From contig DATLUO010000138.1 in the NCBI GenBank assembly GCA_035533075.1, positions 34,783-98,782 of the forward strand: DNA of 64,000 bases. The letters run 5' to 3'. The position numbers and the translations under genes are program-made. This DNA comes from Pirellulales bacterium. Lineage in GTDB: Bacteria; Planctomycetota; Planctomycetia; Pirellulales; JAICIG01. This document shows, piece after piece, positions 42,855-51,917 of this stretch. The number at the start of each line of letters is the position of its first letter. Position 1 is the stretch's first letter. Under the pieces are notes generated by a model. It made no database searches and was not told the DNA's origin. It saw nothing but the letters and a program-made list of their open reading frames with translations.

Positions 42855-43307
42855 ATGCGCAAGAAGAGCACTGCGAGGCCAAATGCCCGCAAAAAAGCCG
42901 CCACACGCCGGAAGCCGGTCGCCAAAAGGCGATATCGGCCCGCCGCGACCGTCTCATCGGGACAAGTTCCGCTCGTCGAAAGCGAGTCGGGGCGCGCCCT
43001 GCGGCTCCGCGCGCAGCTCGGCATGAGCCGCCAACGCTTCGCTCGTCTGGCGTCCATGTCGACTCGAAATCTGGCCTTCATCGAAAGCGGCAAGCCGCCC
43101 AGCGCCAACGTTCTTCGACAGTTGCATGGGATCCGCCGACTAATCGATGCGCTTTCCGAGGTGGTTCAGAAAGACGCGATTGGCCGCTGGCTGGAACAGC
43201 CCAACGATGCCTTCGAGGGGCAGAAGCCGATCGACGTCATCGAGCGCGGCGAAGTCGACCGCATCTGGCAGAGGATCTTTTACCTGCGGTCGGGTGTGCC
43301 AAGTTAG
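42855..43307 (+). CDS. Xre/MbcA/ParS-type antitoxin-like regulator, apparently orphan
   Basis: 150 residues. The N-terminus (1-45) is a Lys/Arg-rich basic tail (KKSTARPNARKKAATRRK). A helix-turn-helix follows (about 60-110, GMSRQRFARLASMSTRNLAF) and then the MbcA/ParS toxin-binding C-terminus (WLEQPNDAFEGQKPIDVI, about 115-135). Such proteins normally neutralise a RES-domain toxin encoded just downstream; here the next gene is convergent and unrelated, so the partner is missing or elsewhere. ATG 42855 is chosen over an upstream ATG (42801). Confidence 0.8.
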   Translation: MRKKSTARPNARKKAATRRKPVAKRRYRPAATVSSGQVPLVESESGRALRLRAQLGMSRQRFARLASMSTRNLAFIESGKPPSANVLRQLHGIRRLIDALSEVVQKDAIGRWLEQPNDAFEGQKPIDVIERGEVDRIWQRIFYLRSGVPS

Positions 43308-45851
43308 CTACGGCCCCACCGCGATGCACAACCGCCGCGGGCGGCGCCCGGCAGGATAGAGCATTATTTCCGCGGCGGGACTGTGGCGCTCGTCGCGGTG
43401 ATCGATCGCGTGGTGCGTCGCCTCCGCGCTCAGGCCGGCGTAAACAACGACCTGATAGCGGTCGTTGAACGGGTTGGCAGCGGCAAAAACCACGGCACTC
43501 CGGGCATGCGCGTACGTCTGGCCCTTCAAGTCGAACGACGCTCTGCCGAAGCGGACCGGCAGCTCGCCTTCATCCTGGCACCGGGCCGCGACGCCGTTCG
43601 TCGCGGGCCGGCCGATCAACAGCAGATGGTGGCTGCGCAAGTCGTCTTCGCTCACCTCGTCCTCCGATTGAACGGGTACCGTGACGTTGCTCCAACGCCG
43701 GGCAATCTTGCGCTGCAACAGCGTGGCGGCTTCGCGCTGGAGATGAACGTCGTGCTTCGTGCCGTAGACGATCAACGCCTTGTCCGGCTCGGGATCGTAG
43801 CTCTCGATCGCCCAAAAGTGCCCGTCGGAGAGCGCCGCGTCGGTCTTTTCCTTCATCCAGGCATCGAACACGCTCGACAGCGACTTGCCCGCGGCTTTTT
43901 CGGCGGCGTCGCGGAACTCGGCGGTGCTCGTTTGCTTGCCGGCGTGGCCGCGGCCGAAGTCGTCCATGAAGCTGAAGAAGGGCCCGTCGCCCAACTCTCG
44001 CCGCAGCGCGGCCAGCAGGAAGACGCCTTTGCCGGCCGCGACGTCGTACCATTCGTTGGATCGCCAATCGAACTTGGTGGCATTCAGGGGCAGGTCGTGT
44101 CCCAGCCGGCGAACGGCCGTCAGCCAGCGCGACCGCGGAGCGAACAGATCGAGTTCGAGCCGCTCTTTCACGCGTCGCGAATGCTCGTTGCCGTGCTTGT
44201 CGTGCTTCACCTGGTAGCGAAGCGCCTTTTCGTGCGCCGCGATCTTCTCGTAATCGGCGAAGGCGGTTGCCAACCAGGTGTCGGCGTCGCTGGCCGCCAG
44301 TAGCGTGCCGTGCCAAGCAGGCGGATAGACGGCCCCGTCCAGCTCAAAGGGCGGCTTTTCGTCGTCGGGGAAGGGCTTCAGATCAACCGCCGGCTTCGCG
44401 TCGCCGCTCGGCTTGGCGGGCGCATCGACGCCCACCAGCGCCCAGTCGTTCGGCACCAGCGGAGCGATCGTGTCGTACTGCGAACGTTCTTCCACCGTCG
44501 GCTCCCAGATGCGCCCCAACGGCGGTCCAAACAACGCCCAACTCTTCAGTTCCTTAGCCAGTTTTGTCGTCGTGAACTTGGCGTCGCAGGAAGGAAAGGC
44601 GGCCAAGGGTGGCGTGGTGAACGCCTGGAAGCCGAAGTTGACGTCGATCTTGCCCGTGGCCCCCTTGCCAGTGGCGCTGTCGAACAGCCGCTGCCAGCAA
44701 AGGTCGCGGTCGCTGGGCCGCAGCACGAGATTGGCCGGCTTGTCACCCAGGCTGGGCACGGTCTCCTGCCGCACTCCCACGTCCTTGGCGTTGTTGCAGC
44801 CCCAATAAAAACCCTTGGTGCCGCCGGGCCATTGGTTCTTGCTGCTGCGCCAGAGCTTCGTCTGCCGGGTGCCGAGCTCGAACATGGCGATCTCGTTGGT
44901 CTTGATGTCGGCCAGCAGCCACTCGTTCGTATACAGGCCGTTGTTCGAGGAGTTGAGAATCTCGACGGCCCGGTCGATGGAATCGGCATATTGCAGGGCG
45001 CGGCGGATGCGCGTGGCCACGGTCAGGCCGTCGCCGTCGAACGTGGTCTGCCGCAGCGTGGTCTCGGCCACCAGCAGGCCGGCGTCGTTCATATAGTAGT
45101 CGAGTCCGCTCATGATCGCGCCCGGATAGCCTTGCATGATGACGCGATGGCCCTCCGCCGGCTTCACGTCGAGCCAGACGTTGAAGTGCCGCACGAAGGG
45201 AAGCTTGAACATGGTGATGTGGCCGAAGACGATGCCGCCGTCGGCCGTGGCGGGTCCAACCGCGGCGAAGGCGCTGCAATGGTCGTCGTCGGATTCATCC
45301 GAGGCTTGCACGTCGGGCGGTTCGCGGAACTTTTTTCCCTCCAGCCCAGTGGCGCTGGCATCGAGTCCGGATTGCAAGAACTCGACTTCGATGGCCGAGT
45401 TGACCGCCACGATGTCGACCAGGTCGAGCTTGCGGCCGTGGAACTTGGCCCCGGCGGCCGCGGCTCCGTCGGCGATGCCCTTCATTTCTTCCAGGTACTC
45501 GGCGTCGTAGCGTCGCAGAAAGAGGGCGTTGCTGAGCATCCGCATGTCGCGCCAGGCCTCGGCCGGACCTTCGTCGCTCTTGATGTCGGCCAACGTCTTG
45601 ATGTAATCGACGATTTCGCCGGCCAAAAGTTGCCCGTGCTGGTAGCCCCGATCATAGGGTGCCCCCTCGATGTGCAGCACGATCCATCCGGCCTGTGGAA
45701 AGCGGTAGGCCGGCCCGCTGCGGACCACCGACGCCGGATCGGGCACAAAATCGGCCGCTGATGAGGCCGGAGCTTCAAGACCAAGGCAGACTGCCCCAAC
45801 GCTGGCCAGCGCCGCCACGACAGCGAGATTCAAGGCCGATCGATGTGACAT
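43308..45851 (-). CDS. Large exported C45/phospholipase-B-like hydrolase with M1-like C-terminal part
   Basis: 847 residues with an N-terminal signal peptide (about 1-33). Residues ~50-430 follow the C45/acyl-transferase-like Ntn pattern (peptidase C45, phospholipase B-like): GAPYDRGYQHGQLL and the probable nucleophile C192 in DDHCSAFA, usually exposed by self-cleavage, then GYPGAIMSGLDYYMND. Residues ~560-720 contain FFSFMDDFGRGHAGKQTS and SSVFDAWMKEK, which resemble the C-terminal region of M1-type peptidases. Substrate unknown; probably peptides or amides in the periplasm. Many planctomycete genomes have this build. Confidence 0.78.
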   Translation of the reverse strand: MSHRSALNLAVVAALASVGAVCLGLEAPASSAADFVPDPASVVRSGPAYRFPQAGWIVLHIEGAPYDRGYQHGQLLAGEIVDYIKTLADIKSDEGPAEAWRDMRMLSNALFLRRYDAEYLEEMKGIADGAAAAGAKFHGRKLDLVDIVAVNSAIEVEFLQSGLDASATGLEGKKFREPPDVQASDESDDDHCSAFAAVGPATADGGIVFGHITMFKLPFVRHFNVWLDVKPAEGHRVIMQGYPGAIMSGLDYYMNDAGLLVAETTLRQTTFDGDGLTVATRIRRALQYADSIDRAVEILNSSNNGLYTNEWLLADIKTNEIAMFELGTRQTKLWRSSKNQWPGGTKGFYWGCNNAKDVGVRQETVPSLGDKPANLVLRPSDRDLCWQRLFDSATGKGATGKIDVNFGFQAFTTPPLAAFPSCDAKFTTTKLAKELKSWALFGPPLGRIWEPTVEERSQYDTIAPLVPNDWALVGVDAPAKPSGDAKPAVDLKPFPDDEKPPFELDGAVYPPAWHGTLLAASDADTWLATAFADYEKIAAHEKALRYQVKHDKHGNEHSRRVKERLELDLFAPRSRWLTAVRRLGHDLPLNATKFDWRSNEWYDVAAGKGVFLLAALRRELGDGPFFSFMDDFGRGHAGKQTSTAEFRDAAEKAAGKSLSSVFDAWMKEKTDAALSDGHFWAIESYDPEPDKALIVYGTKHDVHLQREAATLLQRKIARRWSNVTVPVQSEDEVSEDDLRSHHLLLIGRPATNGVAARCQDEGELPVRFGRASFDLKGQTYAHARSAVVFAAANPFNDRYQVVVYAGLSAEATHHAIDHRDERHSPAAEIMLYPAGRRPRRLCIAVGP

Positions 45852-45953
45852 AAACTGCCTTTAGGTGATGGGAGTGCATGGTCTCAACCGCCGCGTCAGT
45901 ATAATCGGGGTGGCACGCGATTGGCAGCGGCGCCGCTCGAAAGTTTTTATGGG

Positions 45954-46094
45954 TTGCAAATCCGCGCCAAGATGGTAAATTCAGCCCTTTAAGTTGTTAC
46001 GAACCATGTAGGTAGGAAGAGTCTCAGCAACCTGGAACAGGCCGGTGCTTTGCCAAGCACGCGACGCTGGCCAAACGAGGAATTGCGGTAGCAA
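45954..46094 (+). promoter_or_regulatory. Candidate promoter and leader of the rpsO-pnp operon
   Basis: TTGCAA (45954-45959) and TAAATT (45976-45981) with a 16-bp spacer are a plausible promoter. The ~105-base leader can form hairpins (for example GCCGGTGCTTTGCC with GCACGCGACGCTGGC-like pairing) ahead of the S15 start codon. In other bacteria S15 represses its own translation through such leaders; whether this one does is untested. Confidence 0.4.
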
Positions 46095-46364
46095 ATGGCG
46101 ATTACCAAAGAGCGAAAACAGGCCCTGATCGGTGATTTTCGGCGCGGTGACAACGACACCGGTTCGCCCGAAATCCAAATCGCGATCCTGACCAACAGGA
46201 TCGGCGAACTGACCGGGCACCTGCAGACGCACAAGAAAGACTACGCCAGTCGGCGCGGTCTGCTCATGATGGTCAGCCGCCGCCGCCGTTTGTTGGACTA
46301 CCTGAAAAAGGTCAGTCCGCAACGTTATCTCGATATCATTCGGCGTCTCGATATCCGCAAATAA
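46095..46364 (+). CDS. rpsO: 30S ribosomal protein S15
   Basis: 89 residues, the standard length. It binds the central domain of 16S rRNA early in small-subunit assembly. Conserved elements are TGSPEIQIAILTNRI, HKKDYASRRGL and RRRRLLDYL. It is followed after 85 bases by pnp on the same strand, the classic rpsO-pnp order. Confidence 0.98.
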   Translation: MAITKERKQALIGDFRRGDNDTGSPEIQIAILTNRIGELTGHLQTHKKDYASRRGLLMMVSRRRRLLDYLKKVSPQRYLDIIRRLDIRK

Positions 46365-46449
46365 GCATCCGGAGGACAGGTGTACCCCAGCAGTGCCCGA
46401 AACGCACTCTGGTGGCCGGCTGGGACGCAAACGCAAACAGGAACCAGCC

Positions 46450-48567
46450 TTGAAAGTACGTGTAGAACGACAAATCGGAGCGAGTACATTTTCCGTTGAA
46501 ACAGGGTTTTTCGCCAAGCAGGCGGCCGGAAGCTGCCTGGTGCAATACGGCGAAACCGTCATCCTCGCCGCGGCGGCCACGGGCCCCGCACGCGAAGGCA
46601 TCGATTTCTTCCCGCTCACCTGCGACTATCGCGAGCGGACGGCTGCGGCCGGCAAATTCCCCGGCGGCTTCTTGAAGCGCGAAGGCCGGCCGACCATGAA
46701 AGAGACGCTCACCAGCCGGCTGATGGACCGCCCCATACGGCCGCTTTTTCCCGACTGGTTTCACGACGAAGTGCAGATCCAGGCCAATGTGCTGGCCAGC
46801 GACCGCCAGAACGACGCCGACGTGCTGGCCATGAACGGCGCCTCTATCGCCTTGGGCCTTTCGCCGCTGCCGTTCCAGGGGCCCGTCGCCTCGGTCCGCT
46901 TGGGCCAGGTCAACGGCGAGTTCGTTCCCTTTCCCACGCAAGACGAACTGGAAGAGAGCGATCTCGACCTGATCGTTTCGGGCAACTACGACTCGGTGCT
47001 GATGATCGAGGGTTTTGCCCGCGAGATGAGCGAGGGCCGCATGCTGGAGGCCATCGACGAATGCCATCGGCTGATCCGCGAGATTTGCGATTTGCAGAAC
47101 GAGTTGTTCCGCAAAGTAGGCGTGGAGAAGAAGGAATACGTCATTCCGCCGGCCGACGGCACCTACGACCTGCTTCGCCAGCGCTACTACGATGCCTTCC
47201 GGCAAGCCAAGCAGACGCCGGGCAAGCACACCCGTGCCGACGCCGTGACCGCGTTGAAGCAGCGTGCTTTGGCCGAAATGATTCCCGACCCGGCGGCCTC
47301 AGGCGCTCCGAGCGAAGGCCAGTTCAACCATGCCTGGCATGTGCTGGAAGAGCACATCGTCCGCGATTTGATTCTGGCCGGCACCCGTCCCGACGGCCGC
47401 GGCTCCAAGGATTTGCGGCCCATTCTCTGCGAGGTGGACGTGCTGCCGCGCGTGCATGGCTCGGCCGTCTTTCAACGCGGCGAAACCCAGGCGCTGATCA
47501 CCGTCACGCTGGGCACCAACCGCGACGAGCAGCGCGTGGACGGGCTGATCGACGAGTATTCGAAGAAGTTCATGCTCGACTATTATTTCCCGTCGTACTC
47601 GGTGGGCGAAGTGCGGCCGATTCGCGGCCCCGGCCGGCGAGAAATCGGCCACGGCGCATTGGCCGAACGGAGCGTCAAGCCGGTGCTTCCCTCGCCCGAC
47701 GATTTTCCTTACACGATTCGCGTCATTTCCGACATCCTGGAGTCGAACGGCTCCAGCTCGATGGCCAGCGTCTGCGGCGCCACGTTGGGCCTGATGGCGG
47801 CCGGGGTACCGATCAGCAACCCGGTGGCCGGCATCTCGGTGGGTCTGGTGAAAGAGGCCGACGACCGTTGGACGCTTCTGACGGATATTATCGGCGACGA
47901 GGACCATTTCGGCGACATGGATTTCAAAATCGCCGGCACGCAGCTCGGCATCACGGGCATCCAACTCGATCTGAAGATCAAGGGGATCAGCCGCGAGATC
48001 ATCGAAGGCACGCTGGCGCAATCGCGCGAGGCCCGCATCGCCATCTTGCGGCACATGCTGTCGGCCATTTCGCGGCCCAACGAGGAGATTTCGGCCTGGG
48101 CGCCGCGGCTGTTGCGGACCACGATCAACCCCGACAAGATCGGGGCGCTCATCGGGCCGGGCGGCAAGACAATCCGCGGCATTCAGGAGGCGACCGGTGC
48201 GATCATCGAGGTCGAAGACGACGGCACGGTGACGGTGGCCAGCCACGACGCCGAATCGGCCGCCGCGGCCATGCGGAAGGTCGAGGCCCTGACGGAGACG
48301 GTCAAGGTCGGCAAAATTTACGAAGGCCGCGTGACGAGCGTCAAGGAGTTCGGCGCCTTCGTGGAGATTTTGCCCGGCAAGGACGGCCTGTGCCACATCA
48401 GCGAGCTTTCGGACGGCTACGTGAACAGCGTGGGCGACGTCTGCAAGGTGGGCGACGAGATGCTGGTGAAGGTGATTGCCATCGACGATCAGGACCGCGT
48501 GAAGCTGAGCCGCCGCCAGGCGATGGCCGAGGCCGAGCAGCCCGTCGGCAGCGAGAGCGGCGACTAA
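46450..48567 (+). CDS. pnp: Polynucleotide phosphorylase
   Basis: 705 residues, the family length. It degrades RNA 3' to 5' by phosphorolysis and can add tails. Order: first RNase PH domain (about 10-220), helical domain, second RNase PH domain (about 300-530, with GHGALAERS and ISDILESNGSSSMA), KH domain (about 555-610, IGALIGPGGKTIRGI) and S1 domain (about 620-695, GRVTSVKEFGAFVE). The TTG at 46450, with AGGA seven bases upstream, gives the family N-terminus KVRVERQIG; a GTG at 46393 would add 19 basic residues. Co-transcribed with rpsO. Confidence 0.95.
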   Translation: MKVRVERQIGASTFSVETGFFAKQAAGSCLVQYGETVILAAAATGPAREGIDFFPLTCDYRERTAAAGKFPGGFLKREGRPTMKETLTSRLMDRPIRPLFPDWFHDEVQIQANVLASDRQNDADVLAMNGASIALGLSPLPFQGPVASVRLGQVNGEFVPFPTQDELEESDLDLIVSGNYDSVLMIEGFAREMSEGRMLEAIDECHRLIREICDLQNELFRKVGVEKKEYVIPPADGTYDLLRQRYYDAFRQAKQTPGKHTRADAVTALKQRALAEMIPDPAASGAPSEGQFNHAWHVLEEHIVRDLILAGTRPDGRGSKDLRPILCEVDVLPRVHGSAVFQRGETQALITVTLGTNRDEQRVDGLIDEYSKKFMLDYYFPSYSVGEVRPIRGPGRREIGHGALAERSVKPVLPSPDDFPYTIRVISDILESNGSSSMASVCGATLGLMAAGVPISNPVAGISVGLVKEADDRWTLLTDIIGDEDHFGDMDFKIAGTQLGITGIQLDLKIKGISREIIEGTLAQSREARIAILRHMLSAISRPNEEISAWAPRLLRTTINPDKIGALIGPGGKTIRGIQEATGAIIEVEDDGTVTVASHDAESAAAAMRKVEALTETVKVGKIYEGRVTSVKEFGAFVEILPGKDGLCHISELSDGYVNSVGDVCKVGDEMLVKVIAIDDQDRVKLSRRQAMAEAEQPVGSESGD

Positions 48568-48657
48568 AAGGGCCCGAACACCGTGCATCTTCGGTCGAAA
48601 TCGAGTGAATTGGTTTCCGGCTCGCTGTTGTGAGTTCTTCGCTTGAAGAGGACGGTC

Positions 48658-49007
48658 ATGAAAGGCGTGAGCTACGTGATGGACGAGAAGGGTGAGCCGC
48701 AAGCCGTGCTGATCGATCTGGCGAGACATCGCCGGATTTGGGAAGACTTTCAAGACCTGTTGGTTTCGCGTTCTCGACGAAAAGAGCCTCGCGAGAGCTT
48801 GGCTGACGTGGAAGTGGAGCGAATCTTTCCCGCGATCCGCAAGCTGGCCGATATAACCCACGGCCGAAGGGATGCCGGAAGCTCGGTGGCGAGCAAGCGA
48901 CCTATCGCATTCGCGTTGGCAATTACCGCGTGATCTACGAAGTCGACGACGCGGCTCGACAAGTGTTGGTTACTCGTGTCCGGGACCGTAAAGACGCGTA
49001 CCAGTAG
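48658..49007 (+). pseudogene. RelB/RelE-type toxin-antitoxin pair, fused and frameshifted
   Basis: The 5' part (ATG 48658, GAGGA five bases upstream) encodes a RelB/Phd-like antitoxin (MKGVSYVMDEKGEPQAVLID). It passes without a stop into ERIFPAIRKLAD, which belongs to a RelE/ParE toxin. At 48852-48855 two extra bases (AT duplicated in GATATAAC) shift the frame; in the shifted frame the toxin C-terminus is intact (NPRPKGCRKLGG, YRIRVGNYRVIYEVDD, VRDRKDAYQ) to the TAG at 49005-49007. The gene boundary and toxin N-terminus were lost by deletion, so both functions are probably gone. Confidence 0.8.
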
Positions 49008-49079
49008 CCTCCGATCAGGTGCGAAACGAGAATCTGCCTGTTTCCTTGAAAGTCCATGACGCCAGCCGCGCAGCAAAAA

Positions 49080-49140
49080 GCCAACCGCTACCGCCTAACG
49101 AACACCTGGCAACCGGAGTCGTCGTGCGGTAGCGGCTGGC
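49080..49140. terminator. Strong hairpin between convergent transcription units
   Basis: GCCAACCGCTACCGC (49080-49094) pairs with GCGGTAGCGGCTGGC (49126-49140), one mismatch in 15. It lies between the RelBE relic and the minus-strand gene ending at 49166. The loop is about 31 bases, so this may be a structured spacer rather than a classic terminator. Confidence 0.55.
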
Positions 49141-49165
49141 AATTTATCGTTTCAGACGGTCAGAC

Positions 49166-49381
49166 CTACTCGCGGGGACGAACCGCGCCCGTCAGGCCGC
49201 TGTAATCGGCACGGTCGTCTGGATGCCACAACGGCACGCCGGCTTGCACGCGCTGGGCCAACATCTCGAGTTTTTCCGCCGAACCGGCCGGCGCCTCGGT
49301 GGGCACATACTCGTCGGTCTCGTGGGGAACAAAGTCTTCGTCGTGACCGAATTCCAAGATCGCATCAAATACGTTTCGCAT
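49166..49381 (-). CDS. Small acidic protein, unknown
   Basis: 71 residues, acidic (GHDEDFVPHETDEYVP) with a C-terminal half resembling short planctomycete proteins (LWHPDDRADYSGL). ATG 49381 with GGAG about eleven bases upstream. Divergent from yjbQ, 101 bp away. No function proposed. Confidence 0.55.
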   Translation of the reverse strand: MRNVFDAILEFGHDEDFVPHETDEYVPTEAPAGSAEKLEMLAQRVQAGVPLWHPDDRADYSGLTGAVRPRE

Positions 49382-49482
49382 CGCTTAAGTAGCTCCTCCC
49401 TAACGATTAACTCAAAGCATGTTATTCTTACAGAGAGTCGGCCGTTGTCAAGCATTTTGAGAAAAAACAAGGAGGACCGACT

Positions 49483-49914
49483 GTGGCCTGGCTCCAACGC
49501 GACCTTCAGCTTTCGCCCCACCCGCGAGGTTTCCATCTCATCACGCGGCAAGTGGTCGAGGCGCTGCCCGAACTGGCCAAATTCAAGGTCGGCCTGCTCC
49601 ACGTTTTTATCCAACACACGTCGGCCTCGTTGTCGATCAACGAAAACGCCGACCCGGACGTGCCGCTCGACCTGGAGCGGTCGTTCAACGCGCTGGCTCC
49701 CGAAGATTTTCCCCACCGGCACACCTGCGAAGGGGCCGACGACATGCCGGCGCACGTGAAAGCCGCGCTCCTGGGCAGTTCGGTTTCCGTTCCCATCCGC
49801 GATGGCCGCCTGGCATTAGGCACTTGGCAGGGCATCTATCTTTGCGAGCACCGCAATCGGGGCGGCGCACGCAGTCTGGTGTTGACGGTCCAGGGAGAAC
49901 GGGACACGGCATAA
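49483..49914 (+). CDS. yjbQ: YjbQ/UPF0047 family protein
   Basis: 143 residues with the family motifs HTSASLSINENADPDV (metal-binding His), DDMPAHVKAALLGSSVSVPI and GTWQGIYLCEHRNRGG. YjbQ proteins have weak thiamin-phosphate-synthase activity in some hosts, but their physiological role is unsettled. Start GTG 49483 has a full AAGGAGG seven bases upstream. The region after it (49915-49977) is a CATCCCT repeat. Confidence 0.92.
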   Translation: MAWLQRDLQLSPHPRGFHLITRQVVEALPELAKFKVGLLHVFIQHTSASLSINENADPDVPLDLERSFNALAPEDFPHRHTCEGADDMPAHVKAALLGSSVSVPIRDGRLALGTWQGIYLCEHRNRGGARSLVLTVQGERDTA

Positions 49915-49972
49915 TGCGGGAAGAGATGAGAGATGCCTAACGCCCTTATCCCTCATCCCTCATCCCTCATCG

Positions 49973-51592
49973 CTATCTCTGCACATGCAGGTGCGGCAGC
50001 TTCTCGCGCAATTGCCTGATGCCTGATTCGGTCACCCGCGTGTCGGCGACGTTCAGCGATTTGAGCCCGGTGAGCCCGGCTAATTCGCTCAGCCCCTCGT
50101 CGGTAATGCCGGTGCCTTGCAGCGACAATGCTTCCAGCTTCTTCAAGCCCTTGAGCTGGGCAAGGCCCTCATCCGTGATGCTCGTGCCGAGCAGGCTCAG
50201 CGCTTTCAAACTCGAAAGCTTGCCGATGGCGGCCAGGCCCGCGTCGGTAACGCGGGTTCCCACCAGCGTCAGCGCTTCCAGCTTTTTCAACGCGGTGAGC
50301 GCCGGCAACCCGTCGTCGTCGATGCGCGTGTTGTAGAGATTGAGTTCGACCAGGCTCGTGAGGGCCTTGAGTTGCGCCAGGCCGGCATCGTTCAAGGGCG
50401 TGTCTCCCAGATCGAGCACCTCCAGCAGGCTGAGCTTTTTCAGGTTTTCCAGGCCGGGGCCGCGAACGCGGGTGTGCCGCAGCTCGAGCTGCACGAGACG
50501 CGTCAAGTTGGCGAGATGCACCAGGCCGTCGTCGCTGATCTCGTCGTCTGCCAGGGTCAGCGTGGTCAAGTAAGACAGGCCCGACAGCGACTTGAGCCCG
50601 GCGTCGCTGACCTGCGTGCCCAGCAACACGAGTTCTTCCAGGCCGTTCAGAGCTTTCAAGTGGGCCAGCCCCGCATCGCCGATCCGCGTCATGCCGAGAT
50701 CGAGCAGCCGCAGCTTGCCAAGCCCCGCCACCGCGGCCAGGCTCTCGTCGTCGATTTGGGTGTCGGTCAGATGGAGCCGCACCAGGCTGGTCAGCGATTT
50801 GATATTTTTTAGACCTTCCGGGCTAAGTGCCGTGAAGCCGAGGTCGAGGCTCCTCAACTTCTTGAGCTTGCTCAGCCGGCCGAGTTGCGTCCCTTTCACG
50901 CCCGTGTGCCTCAGAATCAACGATTCGAGATGTTCGAGGCTGCCGAGCTGGCCGAGTCCGGCGTCGGTCAGATGGGTGGCGCCCAAATCGAGCGACTCGA
51001 GGCTGGTCAGCTTTCCGACGTGCTCCAGGCCGTCGTCGGCGAGGCGGGTGCGAAAGAGGTGCAAGTTCTTGAGCTTCTTCAGATCGACCAGGTTTTCCAG
51101 TCCGCTGCCGGTGATGGGGGCGTCGGAGAGGGCCAGGTCTTCCAGATCGGTCAGCTTTTTCAGGTGGGCCAGGCCCGCGTCGGTGACGTGCGTGTTGAAG
51201 AGCGTCAGCGTCTTGAGTTTCGACAGTCCGCTGAGATGGCTTACTCCTTCGTCGGAGAGGCGTGTGCCTCCGAGATCGAGCCACTCCAGGGCCGAAAGCC
51301 GCTCGAGATGGGCCAGTCCTTCGTTGCCGACAAAGGTGCGCCAGAGGCTGAGCCAGCGGAGGTGCTTCAGGCCGTCGAGCAGCTTCAGGTCGTCGTCGGT
51401 GGCCCCGGTATTGCCGAGATCGATTTTCACGATCGGCTTGCCGTCGAGCTTGGCGTCGACTTCGGCCGAGCCGCCAAGCGATCGGATATGCTCGATGATC
51501 TTCTGTTGGTCCGTGGCAGGAATGGCCGTCGCCTGCGACGACATGACCACAAACAGAGCAAAGACTGGACACAACGCTGCGGAAAACCTCAT
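49973..51592 (-). CDS. Exported leucine-rich-repeat protein, long
   Basis: 539 residues: a signal peptide (MRFSAALCPVFALFVVMSSQ-type, about 1-23), a short N-terminal domain (TDQQKIIEHIRSLGG) and about 19 repeats of 24 residues (L-x-x-L-x-L-x-x-T-x-I-x-D-x-G-L). The ATG at 51592 has GAGG five bases upstream; the longer frame lacks a signal sequence. Same architecture as the protein at 39720 and probably paralogous; role likely in protein-protein contact outside the cytoplasm. Confidence 0.87.
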   Translation of the reverse strand: MRFSAALCPVFALFVVMSSQATAIPATDQQKIIEHIRSLGGSAEVDAKLDGKPIVKIDLGNTGATDDDLKLLDGLKHLRWLSLWRTFVGNEGLAHLERLSALEWLDLGGTRLSDEGVSHLSGLSKLKTLTLFNTHVTDAGLAHLKKLTDLEDLALSDAPITGSGLENLVDLKKLKNLHLFRTRLADDGLEHVGKLTSLESLDLGATHLTDAGLGQLGSLEHLESLILRHTGVKGTQLGRLSKLKKLRSLDLGFTALSPEGLKNIKSLTSLVRLHLTDTQIDDESLAAVAGLGKLRLLDLGMTRIGDAGLAHLKALNGLEELVLLGTQVSDAGLKSLSGLSYLTTLTLADDEISDDGLVHLANLTRLVQLELRHTRVRGPGLENLKKLSLLEVLDLGDTPLNDAGLAQLKALTSLVELNLYNTRIDDDGLPALTALKKLEALTLVGTRVTDAGLAAIGKLSSLKALSLLGTSITDEGLAQLKGLKKLEALSLQGTGITDEGLSELAGLTGLKSLNVADTRVTESGIRQLREKLPHLHVQR

Positions 51593-51917
51593 GGATACCT
51601 CACTGGAGCCGACGAAAAGGGGCCACCTTGGCACGCCCAAGTAGAATAGCCCGCAGGAAGGCCGGTAGCAAGTTTTCCACCGGCGCAGGCGGCAACAATT
51701 TTGCCGGCGGTGTAGATCGTCAGGTGGTGGCTGGGGCAAAGCTGGCCGAGATTAACCGGCGACTTCCAAGAACGCGTTGACGGCCAGCGATGCCCCAGTG
51801 GCACGATCCGGGGCATCGGTTGGCCGCAAAGTCGATCGGTAGGTTCGACCTCACCGGGCCAACCTCTGCCCCAGCCACCGCAGCGGCGACGGGCCAGGAG
51901 GCCCGCCCCACGGGGCC
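51593..51917. other. 325-bp gap without recognised gene
   Basis: Contains the upstream region of the LRR gene and GC-rich sequence after the ABC ATPase stop (51918). No repeat of the dispersed families and no convincing short gene seen. Confidence 0.5.

Noticed and set aside
44310..45761. 483-codon plus-strand open frame inside the C45-type gene
   Set aside because: Antisense shadow; the minus frame has the signal peptide and DDHCSAFA motif.
45982..46094. A defined S15 pseudoknot riboregulator
   Set aside because: Hairpins can be drawn, but I could not match a known S15 leader class by eye; kept only as a candidate leader.
47061..48861. Open frames over pnp on both strands (515 and 520 codons)
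   Set aside because: Arg/Asp/His-rich shadows of the PNPase frame, whose RNase PH, KH and S1 motifs are intact.
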